Positions 23,875 through 43,357 of a DNA stretch of 64,000 bases are shown here, piece by piece. The stretch spans positions 1,947,352-2,011,351 of the forward strand of contig OZ026550.1 of the NCBI GenBank assembly GCA_964020155.1, written 5' to 3'. Each line of letters starts with the position of its first letter. The stretch's first letter is position 1. Both the position numbers and the translations under genes were made by a program. The DNA comes from Chondrilla cf. caribensis (Eukaryota; Porifera; Demospongiae; Chondrillida; Chondrillidae). The notes below the pieces were generated by a model. The model was not told the origin of the DNA. It worked only from the letters and a program-made list of their open reading frames with translations, and made no database searches.

Positions 23875-26168
23875 ATGTTCGTGTTTTTGATGGCGCTAGT
23901 ATTCAGTCTGACCACTGATGTGTGGTCCAGTGAGTGTTCGCAACTTGGTTGTATCAAGAATATGAAAGATTTGATGACAAACTACAAGTGCGACCAGTCC
24001 TCAGCTATTCCTGGAAAAGATTCGATTTTCACTCCCTCAGTCACTAGAGTCTATGATAACATCCGAGTTGTGTACTACAACATCTCAATAGGGAACAGTA
24101 CAGAGGAATCTACGCTAACAAGAGAGCCTACATATGTAGGGAAATGCTGTGATCCTTCCATCACAGACACCTGTAAAGTGTACTTTGTGTACTCTCATTC
24201 CATATTTTATAACATTTTACCTAAAATACTAGGCTCTCTGGCGTTTTTAAGGAAACCTGTTCAAACGTTGACCTCAGCTCAAAACTACATTTATGAGTAC
24301 TGTTGGGAACCACGACCATTTTGCACCTTTGGTAATTTCGACTTTGAGCAAATTTTTCAAGATTTCTCACAACAGGTAAACTAATAATGATTAAGTTATC
24401 ATTAATTTGGTTATACATACAAGACTTGAATCTTTAGTAAAATACAAAAGTACCAATTGTAAAGTCTGTGTTACATTTTTGTGATGTTGTCTTGTGGAAT
24501 TTAGCATGTTCTTCAAATGTTCAAGTAAACCTTAAACTCAGTCCAGGACCTGAGGTATACAGACTAGACATACTTAATGGTTTAGGTTTCAGGCATGGGA
24601 GAGTCTGGATTGACTGGTATGGGATCATGAACACCCAAAGACTGTACTTCCATCCAAGGGCCTGTCAATATGCATTGCCAACTACTCTGTATTCACCACC
24701 TGTCATTTGTGAAAGATGAGGTGGATTAATTAATGTGTTTGGTGGATTAGCTTGATCTCTACCACTAATTGTAACATCATACTAATTGCCTGGGACTGAG
24801 TAACTGCAGTAAGTAAAAGGTTTGGTGGATATACAAATGATGACAGATTAACAAGTATTCACTGTACGTACATTTTATATAGCAACTAAAGTTTGTGCCT
24901 AAAGATATGTTTTGGTGTATTCTTAAGTACCCAGTACATATGTTGGCATGCATTTTTTATTTAGGCTATGATTAGGCTGTGATCAAATTTAGGTTATGCA
25001 AGCAAATTTGAAATATACAATATAAGGCTCATCATGCAGTATCAATTTATATAAAAAAGAAAATTGCATGCATATTTTTGTACTGAAATTTGTCATGATA
25101 ATACATTTATCCGGGTACGTACATTGCACATTAAATTGATCATCAATTTTCTTATCAGACATATTATCATAATTTATTTGATTCATTTGCTAGGTGATAA
25201 GATTATATCCAAATGAAGATATATACTTTTCAACACATTTGACTCCTGAGAATTTTTTACAAAATGGAAGAACAATATTTTACATCATACCTATTCTTGT
25301 GTTCACCTTCTCTGGAATGGTTCTATCAGGATACATTGCACGGAAGAGGACACTGATCAGGGAAACACTCACACAGTCATCGATGGCTTTGTACACAGTG
25401 AGGTCCGTGATGGTAGTATCCTGGGTGATGAACATTTTGCTGTTTTTACAATTCTTTCAAACTTATCGTCATTTTCAACTGGCCTTGGACGTCCATCCTA
25501 CTCTCAATGCATTCAGGGACTTCTTTAGTCTACAGGTTCTTTTGGGATACTTTCAGCTTGCCACATTCACTATTGTGGTTCTCATCGAGGTACCAGCTCT
25601 CCTTGCCATCTGTCACAAAATGAAGAAACCACCACAGCTGATCTCCACAGTGTTGCCATCAAGTAGATGTGATAAACTGTCATCAGTACTAACCTATGTA
25701 CTTGGCACATTCGGTTGCATTGGGATAGTCCTTTACGTACAAATTCAGTCAGCACTCCTAGTTCACATACTCATCTTCTGCTTGTTCTATCCAATGGCGA
25801 GCATAATGAATGTGACCAAAACATCGACAGTAGTAGTGATGCTAATTTTCCTTTTCGTACTACTACAAAAGGGAGTTATCGACTGTGGGAAACGAAGATG
25901 TTCAGGTGCAACTGTGCTAAATACATCTATAATTCTCATTGCATGGATGATAACAGCATTGGTCTTGCAGGTAGTCTTTGATATGTACCATACACGTGCA
26001 CCCCCCCAAACATCTTTCAATACTGGCATAATCCTGAATTCCTTATTCTCCTCTACTTTACTTGGTGCAATGGGATACATTTTCAAGAAGGTGATCTACC
26101 AGAAGGTGAAGAAGGAGATGAGCACAGTCAAGAGTGATCCAGAGAGACAGCCTCTTGTTGAAACATAA
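23875..26168 (+). CDS. Two-exon cysteine-rich multi-pass membrane protein, copy D
   Basis: Exon 1 is 23875-24375 and exon 2 is 25194-26168. They join in phase 0 (CAACAG|GTAAAC, TTTGCTAG|GTGATA) to give 491 aa. Architecture is as in copy B: signal peptide, eight-cysteine ectodomain with two N-glycosylation sequons, and seven or eight helices. Differences include a two-residue RA insertion (MYHTRAPPQTSF), shared with C, and the tail KVKKEMSTVKSDPERQPLVET. The 3' flank with AATAAA near 26305 matches copy A. The 818-nt intron carries the conserved cassette-like segment, here in a frame that differs from B. All frames are open and the splice sites intact, so it is probably expressed. Confidence 0.85.
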
Positions 26169-27169
26169 GGATTTTTTGGGTTCTCAGCTTCTCTGGTATC
26201 AATTCAATTGTTACGATAGGTTGCTCTATCAACATTACTAACAGTAACAATTTATACATAACTGCTTTCATTTAAATGTAGTTAATATAACATGTGATTA
26301 TAATAATAAAATTCTATTAATAAAATCATTTAAAATCAATGCCTTGTCTGTAAACATGTTTTGAAGTATACGTATTGTTAAATTTTGTTTTATGTTATTC
26401 CACTTGATCCCATCATTTTCTGAGTTTTATAAGCATTGGCCTGTTTTAGTGAAATTACAAGCATAAACATTATTATCATGGAATATTTACATAAATATTA
26501 GGAAACATTATAGTTTGAGCACATAACCATATGTGCATATTTCAAGTATACGTAGCAAATATAAAATGTGTATAATAGTAAGGAATTGTTTAAAACTCAA
26601 TGAGGTAAGTTGGAATGGCTATGTGAACTAATAATCCATGCTTGATTATACTGACTTTAGGTGTGCAATTGTAGCTTTGTGTTTATTTCCAGTGGTACAT
26701 GAAGTAAAATCATACAATACAATAATAGCTTTACTTAGATTTACATCAATCATCATTTGGATGGTTCCAATATTCATGATGGTGTATAAAGAAGTTAATA
26801 AAGTGCTACATGTGCTCGTGCCTTGTGAAAAAATTCTTTTCTTTGATTATTTCATAATTAATATATCATCAATCATTTAATAATTGAGAAGAGATGAATC
26901 AGCCCCACACATATATTATGCCAATGTATATCTACACAGATATACATGGCAAACTTTTTCTGTATGTATATTACATGAATGTGTTATGGATGAACTACAC
27001 TATACTTGCACTGCACTAATATGAGAGCTAACCTGAAGAAACTAAGTTGTGTGGAACCTGTTCAAATTTCATTACGAAGTCTTGAATATTTTCAGTTCAG
27101 TAGGGAGGAAAGTTGATTGTTATTGAAATGTTCCGTTCTGAAAGTTCATATTATCAGAATATTATCATA

Positions 27170-27730
27170 TACAGTGGGACCCCGGTAATCAGGACACCTT
27201 GGGTCAGTTTTTTGTGTCCTGATTATAGGGGTGTCCTTATTTCAGGGGTTATGTACTTAGGATTGAAATTAATGGGCATATTGAACTATAAATGCGGGGG
27301 CGTAATTCGGCATATTGGTTGGCAAACAAAATTTGTCTAGTTGAAGAGTTCTAGAGTCTTCATCGTCGAACTAAACCTTGAATTTCTTAGCGACATGAGC
27401 TAATATGGTACAATCCAAATTATCTGCGTAACGAATACTTCCAAACAATCACATTTTGACCTCGTCAGGACCAAAGGTATTGGTGGACAAACTGGAGAAA
27501 ATCTTACAGCCTCAGAAAATTTGATTTATCCACTTTACTGTGTGTAATTTAATACTGATTTGTATACACTGGTTCATATTTTCCCCGTTCGTTTTACGGA
27601 ATAACGAAAGTCCGTTTTTCAGGGGACATTTCACATACATTACAATACGGAAAAGTTGGTTTCAAGACTATGCGTCGTTTTAGCACGGTGTCCGTATTTC
27701 AGGGGGCCGGATTATAGGCATCCCACTGTA
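27170..27730. mobile_element. Inverted-repeat element, CAGTGGGA termini
   Basis: Starts TACAGTGGGACCCCGG and ends ATAGGCATCCCACTGTA. The termini are imperfect inverted repeats starting CAGT and flanked by TA, as in Tc1/mariner-type non-autonomous elements. Two internal TTTCAGGGG motifs occur near the right end. The copy at 7130-7495 lacks the left end. No coding capacity seen. Confidence 0.6.
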
Positions 27731-27812
27731 TTCATAATATTATTATCAGAATAGAATATCTATCATTTTAAATATTATCCGAATCAAGCCTTCCAATATC
27801 AGTATACACATA

Positions 27813-28197
27813 ATGTTTATTATTCATCGGGTTGAGATTGTATGTGAACAAGTTACTTTAAACACAACAACACCACACACAAATTCCCAACACATACTGA
27901 AACATTTAGAATACGGAACAATAATAATAACACTGAAAACGCCTTCCATACCACCGCACAATATATTACAGCATACATCCAGTGGTATTGAAGAGCATGT
28001 CATTCATAAAGCTGTACAGCTATACAGGAAGCTCTGATTACTATGGATGTATGCACAATTTTATTGGAGACTGCTTGAATTATGCAACATCTAAAGGGAT
28101 TGTAACAGCTGATAGAGATACCAATGGACAGTCACTTGTTGAAATATTACAGGATCACTTTGGATCTTTTTTCCTAATTTCATCAGCAACAAAATGA
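27813..28197 (+). other. Repeated unidentified ORF pair, copy 2
   Basis: Second copy of the ORF pair at 7578-7980. Both frames are again open, with many substitutions (HIQKCLEYGT to HILKHLEYGT). The 3' end diverges after QSLVEIL. Confidence 0.3.
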
Positions 28198-28821
28198 CAC
28201 AATTAATGTATATTACATCTAGTAGTATTATCATGCTGAGTGTTAATGAAACTAAATTTCATGTAACCATACAAAGAATAATATTTTTACTTGGATTTAC
28301 ATCAATCATTATTAACTTTTGACAGTTTCAATATTTATGATACGTGATGATACAAAGAAGTTTACAAAGTGCTACATGTGCTCATTCCTTGTGAGAAGAT
28401 TCCTTTTTTGATTTTCTCACAATTAATGTATCATCAATCATTTAGCAATGAAAAAGAGATAAATGAGCCCGACATATATTATGTCAATACATATCTACAC
28501 GGGCATACATGGTAAACCTTGCTGTATGACATTGTACATCTTTGATTTTTGTATGCCTGGATGCAAAATGCATGTTAAGTCTCAAACAGACAGACACTGT
28601 GAGTACCAACATTATACAATATACTCTAACAAACACATGAATTAGGCAGACACATGTCTATTTAGACTGTATATATAATATATGAATGTATTATGTATGA
28701 ACTACAATATACCTGTACTGCACTAATATTATAGCCAAACTATATACAAAATACTAAGTTGTATGGAACCTGTTAAAATTTCATTACGTAGTCTTGCATA
28801 TTTTCAGTTCGGTAGGGAGGA

Positions 28822-29302
28822 ATGTTAATTGTTATTGAATGTCCCGTTCTGAAAGTATATATTATCAGAATCAAGCCTTCCAATATCAGTATACACGTTA
28901 TGTTTATTATTCATGAGGTTGAGTTTGTATGTGAACAAGTTACTTTTATCACAACAACACCACACATAAATTCCCAACACATACAGAAATGTTTAGAATA
29001 TGGAACAATAATAATAACAATGAAAACACCTTCCATACCACCACACAATATATTACAGCATCCATCCAGTGGTATTGAAGAGAATGTCGTTCATAAAGCT
29101 GTACAGCTACACAGAATGTACTGATTATTATGGGTATAAGTACAACTATATTGGAGACCACTTGAATTATGCAACATCTAAAGGGATTGTAACAGCTGAG
29201 AGAGATACCAATGGACAGTCACGTGTTGAAGTATTGCTAGGTCATTTGGATTTTTTCCCAATTTTTTTACTTTTTATTTGTAGTGCTGCTGCTTATGATT
29301 AA
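28822..29302 (+). other. Repeated unidentified ORF pair, copy 3
   Basis: Third copy, closer to the first at its 3' end (QSRVEVLLGHLDFF). Both frames are open. Homology continues downstream to about 29850. Confidence 0.3.
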
Positions 29303-30976
29303 ACAGTGGAATATTATAGGTGCAGTATATTTGCAACATACAAAGATACACACATTGAAATTAATTTACATTCTCAACAGGATTAGTTACCATAGAAGCA
29401 CTGTCATCACACAGATATACTCAAATACATTAAATTCCATGATACACATCATATTTACATGCAATTGATATAACTTTTGATATAATTTTTTATATATAAT
29501 TTTGAGTGATCATTGTAATTCTTTATATTCTGATTATTGAATTCTACTAAGCATCAGTGGAGATGTACGAGTGCATTATACCTTAGCTGTCCTTATGGGA
29601 TGATGAGTATTAAGTTTTTCAACCATTAGATACATGTCAAATGAAATTTTGATACTAACTCGATTAAATTCCTACACACAATATGCACATACAGATTCGA
29701 CACAATCCTCTTCGCATGTACTGCATGTAGTAGATGCGCACGCTTGAAATAATTCGTTAAGTAACTGTAGCACATCTAAAAATTGCCATTGGTCCAATAG
29801 GGAGTTTCAATATTATACTAAGACTACCATAAAAGGTAAGTACAGTTCAATATTAACAGCCCCTCTCCAATCATATAAGGAGTACATGAAAGTCCCTCAT
29901 GCTTTGATTACGTAATACAGTTTGAGATAATGAATTTATTATGTTGGAAGTACCATAAAATTGAAAATAACATGTTTCCATATTCAGATGCAACAATGCA
30001 AAATTAAAACTGAAGACTACAAAATGAGTAAACAGCTGACATGTGTACTCATTGCTACATTGAATACATGAGCTAGAGTAGTTGGGGTTGTGCGTGTTAT
30101 TGGTGGAACTGCTATTGTTCCGATCATTAACTTTTTTTCAACCATTAAATACAATTTTCAATGATAGATAACCAAAATTCCCACACACTCCCAGGTATGA
30201 CATAATCCTGATCGTACGCAATGTATTGTAGTACATTATGTACAATCAGGACTGTACATGTGTACATGCTTCATGGTGCTGATGGCACTTGTACGTATTA
30301 TAGGAAGCAATCCAATGCACTATACTACATCCAAGCAATAAGAGGAATATACATCACATGGAATACATGTAAGAATATTAATGTTCTCAGCCCATATCTG
30401 ATTGTACAAGTCATACCTGACCTGATGTTACACTAAATTGGAAAATATAATAATATGTTTTAATATTTGAAATGGTTGTTTTCCAAACTGAGGGCTCTAA
30501 ATCTGTTTGGTGTACTCCATTTCTGTGTTGAATACAAGAGTGAGATGGAGTATTTCAGGACGTACATGAAGTATTACTGTCATCAGCTATTCCTGGAGAA
30601 AAATTTTTTCTCATTCTCTCAATCATGCGTTCAATTGTACTTCAAGAGTCCTTAATATGGAGAGGAACCGAAAGTCTCCACATCATATGCATGTCAATTG
30701 AATGAATAATCAGTCAAACAATACGCATTACCATGTAAACAATTTCCAATAATATCACCAAAATTGTACTTTCGTACAATCATGTGTACTGGGTAAAAAT
30801 ATCACACGTTATCAATGAAGCAGTTATTCTCACTATATTGTTAACACCTCGTCATAATGAAACTAAAAAGTGCATGAGCATCTTTTAGATTTCCCCGAAA
30901 AGTGTACTAGTAGTACATAAATTGACTAATGTGTGTGCTCATAACTAGTTCTAAGGGTGTGCTGAAGTAGTTTGGG

Positions 30977-33262
30977 ATGTTCGTGTTATTGATGCTATTA
31001 ATCAGTCTGACCACTGATGTGTGGTCCAGTGAGTGTTCGCAACTTGGTTGTATCAAGAATATGAAAGATTTGATGACAAACTACAAATGCGACCAGTCCT
31101 CAGCTATTCCTGGAAAAGATTCGATTTTCAGTCCCTCAGCCACTAGAGTCTATGATAACATCCGAGTTGTGTACTACAACATCTCAATAGGGAACAGTAC
31201 AGAGGAATCTACGCTAACAAGAGAGCCTACATATGTAGGGAAATGCTGTGATCCTTCCATCACAGACACCTGCAAAGTGTACTTTGTGTACTCTCATTCC
31301 ATATTTTATAACATTTTGCCTAAAGTACTAGACTCTCTGGCTTTTTTAAGGAATCCTGTTCAAGCGTTGACCTCAGCTCAAAACTACATACATGAGTACT
31401 GTTGGGAACCACGACCATTTTGCGCCTTTGGTAATTTCGACTTTGAGCAAATTTTTCAAGATTTCTCACGACAGGTATACTAATAAAATATTATGAATGT
31501 TTCATCATTAAGTAAAATACGAAAGTACCAATTGTAAAGTCTGTGTTACATTTTTCTGATGTTGTCTTGTGGATTTAGTATGTTCTTCAAACTTTCAAGT
31601 AAACCTTAAACTCACTCTAGGACTCAGTCCAGGACCTGAGGTATACAGACTAGATATACTGTAGGGTTTAGGTTTCAGGCATGGAATAGTCTGGATTGGC
31701 TGGTATGGGATCATGAACACCCAAAGACTGTACTTCCATCCAAGTGCCTGTCAATATGTATTACCAACTACTATGTATTCACCATCTGTCGTTTTTCAAA
31801 GATGAAGTGGATTAATTAATGTGTTTGGTGGATTAACTTGATATCTATCACTAATTGTAACATCATACTAATTGCCTGAGATTGAGTAACTGCAGTAAGT
31901 AAAAGGTTTGGTGGATATATAAATGATGGCAGAATAACAAGTATTCACTGTATGTACGTTTTATATAGTAACTAAGGTTTGTGCCTGAAGATGTGCTTTG
32001 GTGTATTCTTAAGTACTCAGTACATGTGTACTTTTAACCGTGTCAGTTGGCATTTTCTATTCAGGTTATGATTAGGCTATAATCAAATTTAGGTTATGCA
32101 AGCAAACTTAAATTATATAATACTATGCTCATCATGCAGTATCAATTTACAGAAAAAAGAAAATTGCATGCATATTTTTGTACTGAATTTTGTCATGATA
32201 ATACATGTAACTGGGCACGTACATTGCACATTAAATTGATCGTTAATTGTCTAATTGGCCACATTATCATAATTTATTTGTTCCATTTGCTAGGTGATAA
32301 GATTATATCCAAATGAAGATATACACTTTTCAACATATTTGACTCCTGAGAATTTTTTAGGAAATGGAAGAACAATATTTTACATCATACCTATTCTTGT
32401 GTTCACCTTCTCTGGAATGGTTCTATCAGGATACATTGCACGGAAGAGGACACTGATCAGGGAAACACTCACACAGTCATCGATGGCTTTGTACACAGTG
32501 AGGTCCGTGATGGTAGTATTCTGCATGATGAGCATTTTGCTGTTTGTACAATTCTATCAAACCTATCGTCATTTTCAACTGGCCTTGGACACACATCCTA
32601 CTCTCAAAGCATTCAGGGACTTCTTTGGTCTACAGGTTCTTTTCGGATACTTTCAGCTTGCCACATTCACTATTGTGATTCTCATCGAGGTACCAGCTCT
32701 CCTAGTTATTTGTTACAAAATGAAGAAACCGCCACAGATGATCTCCACAGTGTTGCCATCCAGTAGATGTGATAAACTGTCATCAGTACTAACCTATGTA
32801 CTTGGCACATTCGGTTGTATTGGGATAGTCCTTTATGTACAGATCCAGGCAGTCTTCCTAGTTCACATACTCATCTTCTGCTTGTTATATCCAATGGCTA
32901 GCATAATGGATGTGACCAAAACATCAACAGTAGTAGTGATGCTAATTTTCCTTTTCGTACTACTACAAAAGGGAGTTATCGACTGTGGGAAACAAAGACG
33001 CTCAGGTGCAACTGTGTTAAATACATTTATATTTTTCATCGCATGGATGATAACAGCATCAGTCTTGCTGGTTTTCTTTGATATGTACCGTACACCCCCC
33101 CAAACATCTCTCAATACTGGCATAATCCTGAATTCCTTATTCTCCTCTACTTTACTTGGTACAATGGGATACATTTTCAAGAAGGTGATCTACCAGAAGG
33201 TGAGGAAGGAGGTGAACACAGCCAAGAGTGATCCAGAGAGACAGCCTCTTGTTGAAATGTGA
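30977..33262 (+). CDS. Two-exon cysteine-rich multi-pass membrane protein, copy E
   Basis: Exon 1 is 30977-31474 and exon 2 is 32294-33262, phase 0, 488 aa. The donor here is CGACAG|GTATAC, changing the last ectodomain residues to SRQ. The eight cysteines, both sequons and all helices are intact. The tail KVRKEVNTAKSDPERQPLVEM is shared with copy B. AATAAA is at 33381. It lies tail-to-tail with SF3A2: the stop codons are 641 bp apart. Because the full SF3A2 gene adjoins only this copy, E probably marks the ancestral location of the family here. Function is unknown; a surface receptor or channel is possible. Confidence 0.85.
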
Positions 33263-33903
33263 GGATTATTAATTTTGTTTGGATTTTCGGATTCTCTGGT
33301 TCAATTGTTACGATAGGTTGCTGTACCAACATTACTAACAGTAACAATAGATACTTAAGTGCATTCATTTAAAATTAGTCAATAAAACATGTATAACATT
33401 ATGTAAAATGATATTAATCATAATATTATTAAATACAATATTTAATAATTAAGAAGAGCTGTATCAATATCAGTGAACACAGATTTAGTGAATTTGTACT
33501 AGAATATGCATATTATAATCACACAGGTCATGTTTTGACTATACAATTTAAACATGAAGAAGGTTAGATCTGTAATACATACTGTAACACGTATTGAGAT
33601 ATATACTGAAACCATAAAATTATACCTGTATAATAGTGAATGACTATTAGGATAATACATGAAGCTAAATTTACATGAGGGCACAGTAAATCCTTTCGAT
33701 TTTGTAGAATATATAATCCTTGTCCTCAAGAAAAAATTCACACCCACAAATGTGACAATTAAACAGAGCTCAGCACATGAAACGGATTGGTGACATGCAA
33801 TATCTTGACATACCCACCAAAGTGATGTACAATTATGTACACCATTAGAACACATGTACAGAAGTAACAACAGCTAGCTATAGGGTAGAAAGACAATTAC
33901 ACA
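33263..33903. other. Tail-to-tail 3' flanks of copy E and SF3A2
   Basis: Holds the AATAAA of copy E (33381) and the presumed 3' UTR of SF3A2 on the other strand. Homologous to the flanks of B and C. No gene. Confidence 0.6.
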
Positions 33904-40523
<6,620 letters not shown>

Positions 40524-40601
40524 CTTGTGTAGTTGAAACGCACGAGGAGTTAAACGTGAATGCAACGTATAAAAGCGCGGACGGGGCGCCCCCTCCAATG
40601 T

Positions 40602-40607
40602 CACGTG
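40602..40607. promoter_or_regulatory. CACGTG E-box upstream of SF3A2
   Basis: Palindromic CACGTG followed by GG, 79 bp upstream of the SF3A2 ATG. Similar CACGTG sites lie before the LRR-like gene and ENOSF1. Confidence 0.35.
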
Positions 40608-40689
40608 GGCATTCCGCTACCACATACGAAACGTCATACTTCCGATTCCGGAAAGTGGACAGTTCCGGGATATCTGTCGACAAGAGAGC

Positions 40690-40896
40690 CTAATTATGAA
40701 CTCGTGATGCAGAGGTGGTTAAGATATTGGCGTTTTCGATATGCCAAAGTCTCGCATGCATAACATTCTTGTGATTCGTGCTGGACAATGATGACTTGAG
40801 GCTGTTGAACACGTTGTTAGCTTCTTCTACAACTTGCGTGTTGACCGTTGGTACTGTGGTGATATAGGTAGGTGTTGGTATAACATCCCTCACATG
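40690..40896 (-). CDS. Possible terminal exon of unidentified minus-strand gene
   Basis: A good acceptor (TTTTTCTTTGAACTGTAG) precedes 68 codons (HVRDVIPTPTYITTVPTVNT ... TSASRVHN) ending at TAG. The end lies only 167 bp from the SF3A2 start. I recognise no family, and no upstream exon joins to it with certainty. Confidence 0.3.
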   Translation of the reverse strand, partial: HVRDVIPTPTYITTVPTVNTQVVEEANNVFNSLKSSLSSTNHKNVMHARLWHIENANILTTSASRVHN

Positions 40897-41072
40897 CTAC
40901 AGTTCAAAGAAAAACAATTCGTACTGAACATACGATGCGGTGAAAACGCTATCAAAGGACACATCGAATAAAGAATACCATAGAAAATGTCTCCCTACAA
41001 AGGTGAACAGACAGCATGAGTGGAATGCTGTACATGAACAGGCACAAGCATACGCACGCACACAACCAAGGA

Positions 41073-41075
<3 letters not shown>

Positions 41076-41151
<76 letters not shown>

Positions 41152-41165
41152 AACACACACACACA

Positions 41166-41229
<64 letters not shown>

Positions 41230-41257
41230 TACACACAACACACAAACACACACACAC

Positions 41258-41305
<48 letters not shown>

Positions 41306-41400
41306 ACACACACAACACACACAACACACAAACACAACACACACAACACACAAACACACACAACACACACATAACACACACAACACACACAACACACAAA
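41076..41400 (+). repeat. Long compound (CA)n microsatellite
   Basis: About 320 bp of CA, with AACACACA variants becoming more frequent to the right. It is the longest microsatellite in the window. The many ORFs over it are artefacts. Confidence 0.95.
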
Positions 41401-41527
41401 GTCAATGTCATGAAGAGAAAAAAAGAATCACCCAAGTTCTCTTCTCTACGTAGTTGCCATCTCAGGACATAAGTAAAATATCACTTTGACAGTATAGTGC
41501 TGTTCCTAATAAACTGCCTATAGTTAC

Positions 41528-41778
41528 TTAATAAGAGCAGCCTTGATGATTGAAGGGTTGCACTGGACGTTCAAACTGCACAATTCTGCCGTATCCAAGC
41601 ATTTGGAAAATCCTACTGCAGGCCTGATATGGATGCAACAAGCTATCAAAGACATAGCCAGCAGGAAAATACATTGGGAAACAAGGAATGGCATTTGGGG
41701 GTACAAATTCCAACACCCCTTCTCTCTCATCAATACAGGAAGGAGCCAGGTACAAGATCATATTACAGAGGGTTTCTT
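41528..41778 (-). CDS. Possible exon of unidentified gene
   Basis: After an acceptor-like TTTGTTCTAAG, 82 codons are open (ETLCNMILYLAPSCIDEREG ... NHQGCSY, stop). A plus-strand frame (41543-41869, 108 codons) and a second minus frame are open too, so the coding strand is uncertain. No family recognised. Confidence 0.25.
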
Positions 41779-42181
41779 CTTAGAACAAATGGGTCTAGTA
41801 GGAAATGCACAACCAGGAGGCAATCAACCTGAGAGTTATCAGGGGTCAGAGTTCACTTGTGAGTACTAATCAGGTGGTATCAAATCAACACTCAATCAAT
41901 CAGCATTCTGAAGTCAAACAGCTAGTGCCATGCAATGATTGGGTCAGAGAAGTCACCTTCACAGAGATAATGGAGCTTATGAAGGGGTGGGGCAAGTTTC
42001 CCAGCCCCACCTCTTTACAGAATGTAGATATAATGATTGGTTCATGGTACAGCAGTTGATGGTTTGGTATTGGTTACTTTTTGGACAAGTGGACTCTCTG
42101 TAAAGGTAGATTTGGCAGGGGAGACATTTCATTGTACGTACATATAAAATACGTTGGGGCAATGATTTTCCAAGAATTATA

Positions 42182-42352
42182 GGTACAGTGAATTCACGTT
42201 AATCTGCCGCAATTCACGTTAATCTGCCGCAATTGACTTCAAAATGTGATGGATTAATGAGTTTGGCAAAGTAACTGGATATTCATTAGTATTTGTACAG
42301 TATATTTGTACATTGAGGCAGAAAAAACAATGGGGTATTCACAGGAATTCAC
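42182..42352. mobile_element. Short inverted-repeat element, TACAGTGAATTC termini
   Basis: Starts TACAGTGAATTCACGTTAAT and ends GGAATTCACTGCA. The left TTCACGTTAATCTGCCGCAA unit is duplicated in tandem. Related to 36990-37297. Confidence 0.5.
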
Positions 42353-42693
42353 TGCACACGAGTCAATTTTGTTTTGCAAGGATCACAGTGTTTTTTCACT
42401 GGCATTTAAGCTTATCAGATGCAACTTTGAGCCCCACTTAATCTATGAGAATATGGATACCTACTCCCGATGTCATCAAGAGTCGATGAGGAAAACAGCA
42501 TCTGTGAACATTCTATGACTACCACAACACACACCGTTTAACACTACCTTGTGTAACATTATAGACCCCACAACACCCACGAACAGAGAAAATAATTGTC
42601 ACTACACAAAAGTGTGTTTGCTGGTGAGGCGAGCACAAGACCAGTGTAAGGTGAAAACAGGATAGGACAGCACTTGTTGGGTGACACATCAAA

Positions 42694-42868
42694 CATAGGC
42701 GGTAGAACAGGGGGGGGCAGGGGGTCCATGGCCCCCCCACTCATCACAAAGGAGGGACCAAGAATGTCTATGTAGAGTAGTGCATGCATGGACGCAATTT
42801 CAATATCAATCATGAGTTCAGCACCATGGCCTTTAGCCCCCACTTGCCAAACCATTCCTCCGCTTATG
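42694..42868. repeat. Dispersed 180-bp repeat, copy 1
   Basis: Closely matches 59904-60091: poly-G, CAGGGGG, CATGGCC..CCCC, then CTCATCACAAAG, GGGACCAAGAATGTCTATG and TGAGTTCAGCACCATGGCC. The ends (CATAGGCGGTAGAAC and CCTCCGCTTATG) are imperfect inverted repeats, so it is probably a small MITE. Confidence 0.65.
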
Positions 42869-43250
42869 TCAAACCACACTACGTACATGATTTTGATGGT
42901 ATGCAGAACAGTTCTTTATCACATGATGTGACTGACACTGCCTGTTGCCAAAATCCTCTCCATTTGATTATCTCTGAATACACAAATACACAGTCAGGTT
43001 AACATGCATTCCAATCTTAACAATTATGTGCTAACATTCCATCACCGTCAGATGAGCTTCCAAGCTAGTGTATTACCGTGACGGTGAGGTATCTGCGACC
43101 ATGTTCTACTTTGGAGCATGTGCATAACAATGCTATTTACACCAGCTGAAAAATTACTTCAACAATTGTATAGTTATATCATGGGTACTGTATGCAACGC
43201 TACATGGAGTATACACAGTTATACATTAATACGATAAATGTAATGTTGAT

Positions 43251-43298
43251 GTGTGTGTGTGTTGTGTGTGTGGGTGTGTTCGTGTATGTTTGTTTGTT

Positions 43299-43354
<56 letters not shown>
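43251..43354 (+). repeat. (GT)n microsatellite
   Basis: GT tract with TTTG and TGTTCG interruptions in its first half. Confidence 0.9.

Positions 43355-43357
<3 letters not shown>

Larger units (their letters stand above)
26169..30976. other. Intergenic with two duplicated blocks
   Basis: Bases 26169-26640 match the flank of copy A. Bases 27170-27730 are an inverted-repeat element. Two tandem copies of the 7.1-8.5 kb block follow (27810-28200 and 28820-29850), each with the same unidentified ORF pair. Bases 29880-30976 are the copy E upstream block. No other gene is seen. Confidence 0.5.

Noticed and set aside
41543..41869. 108-codon plus-strand ORF
   Set aside because: Competes with an equally open minus frame that has an acceptor, and no family or promoter supports it.
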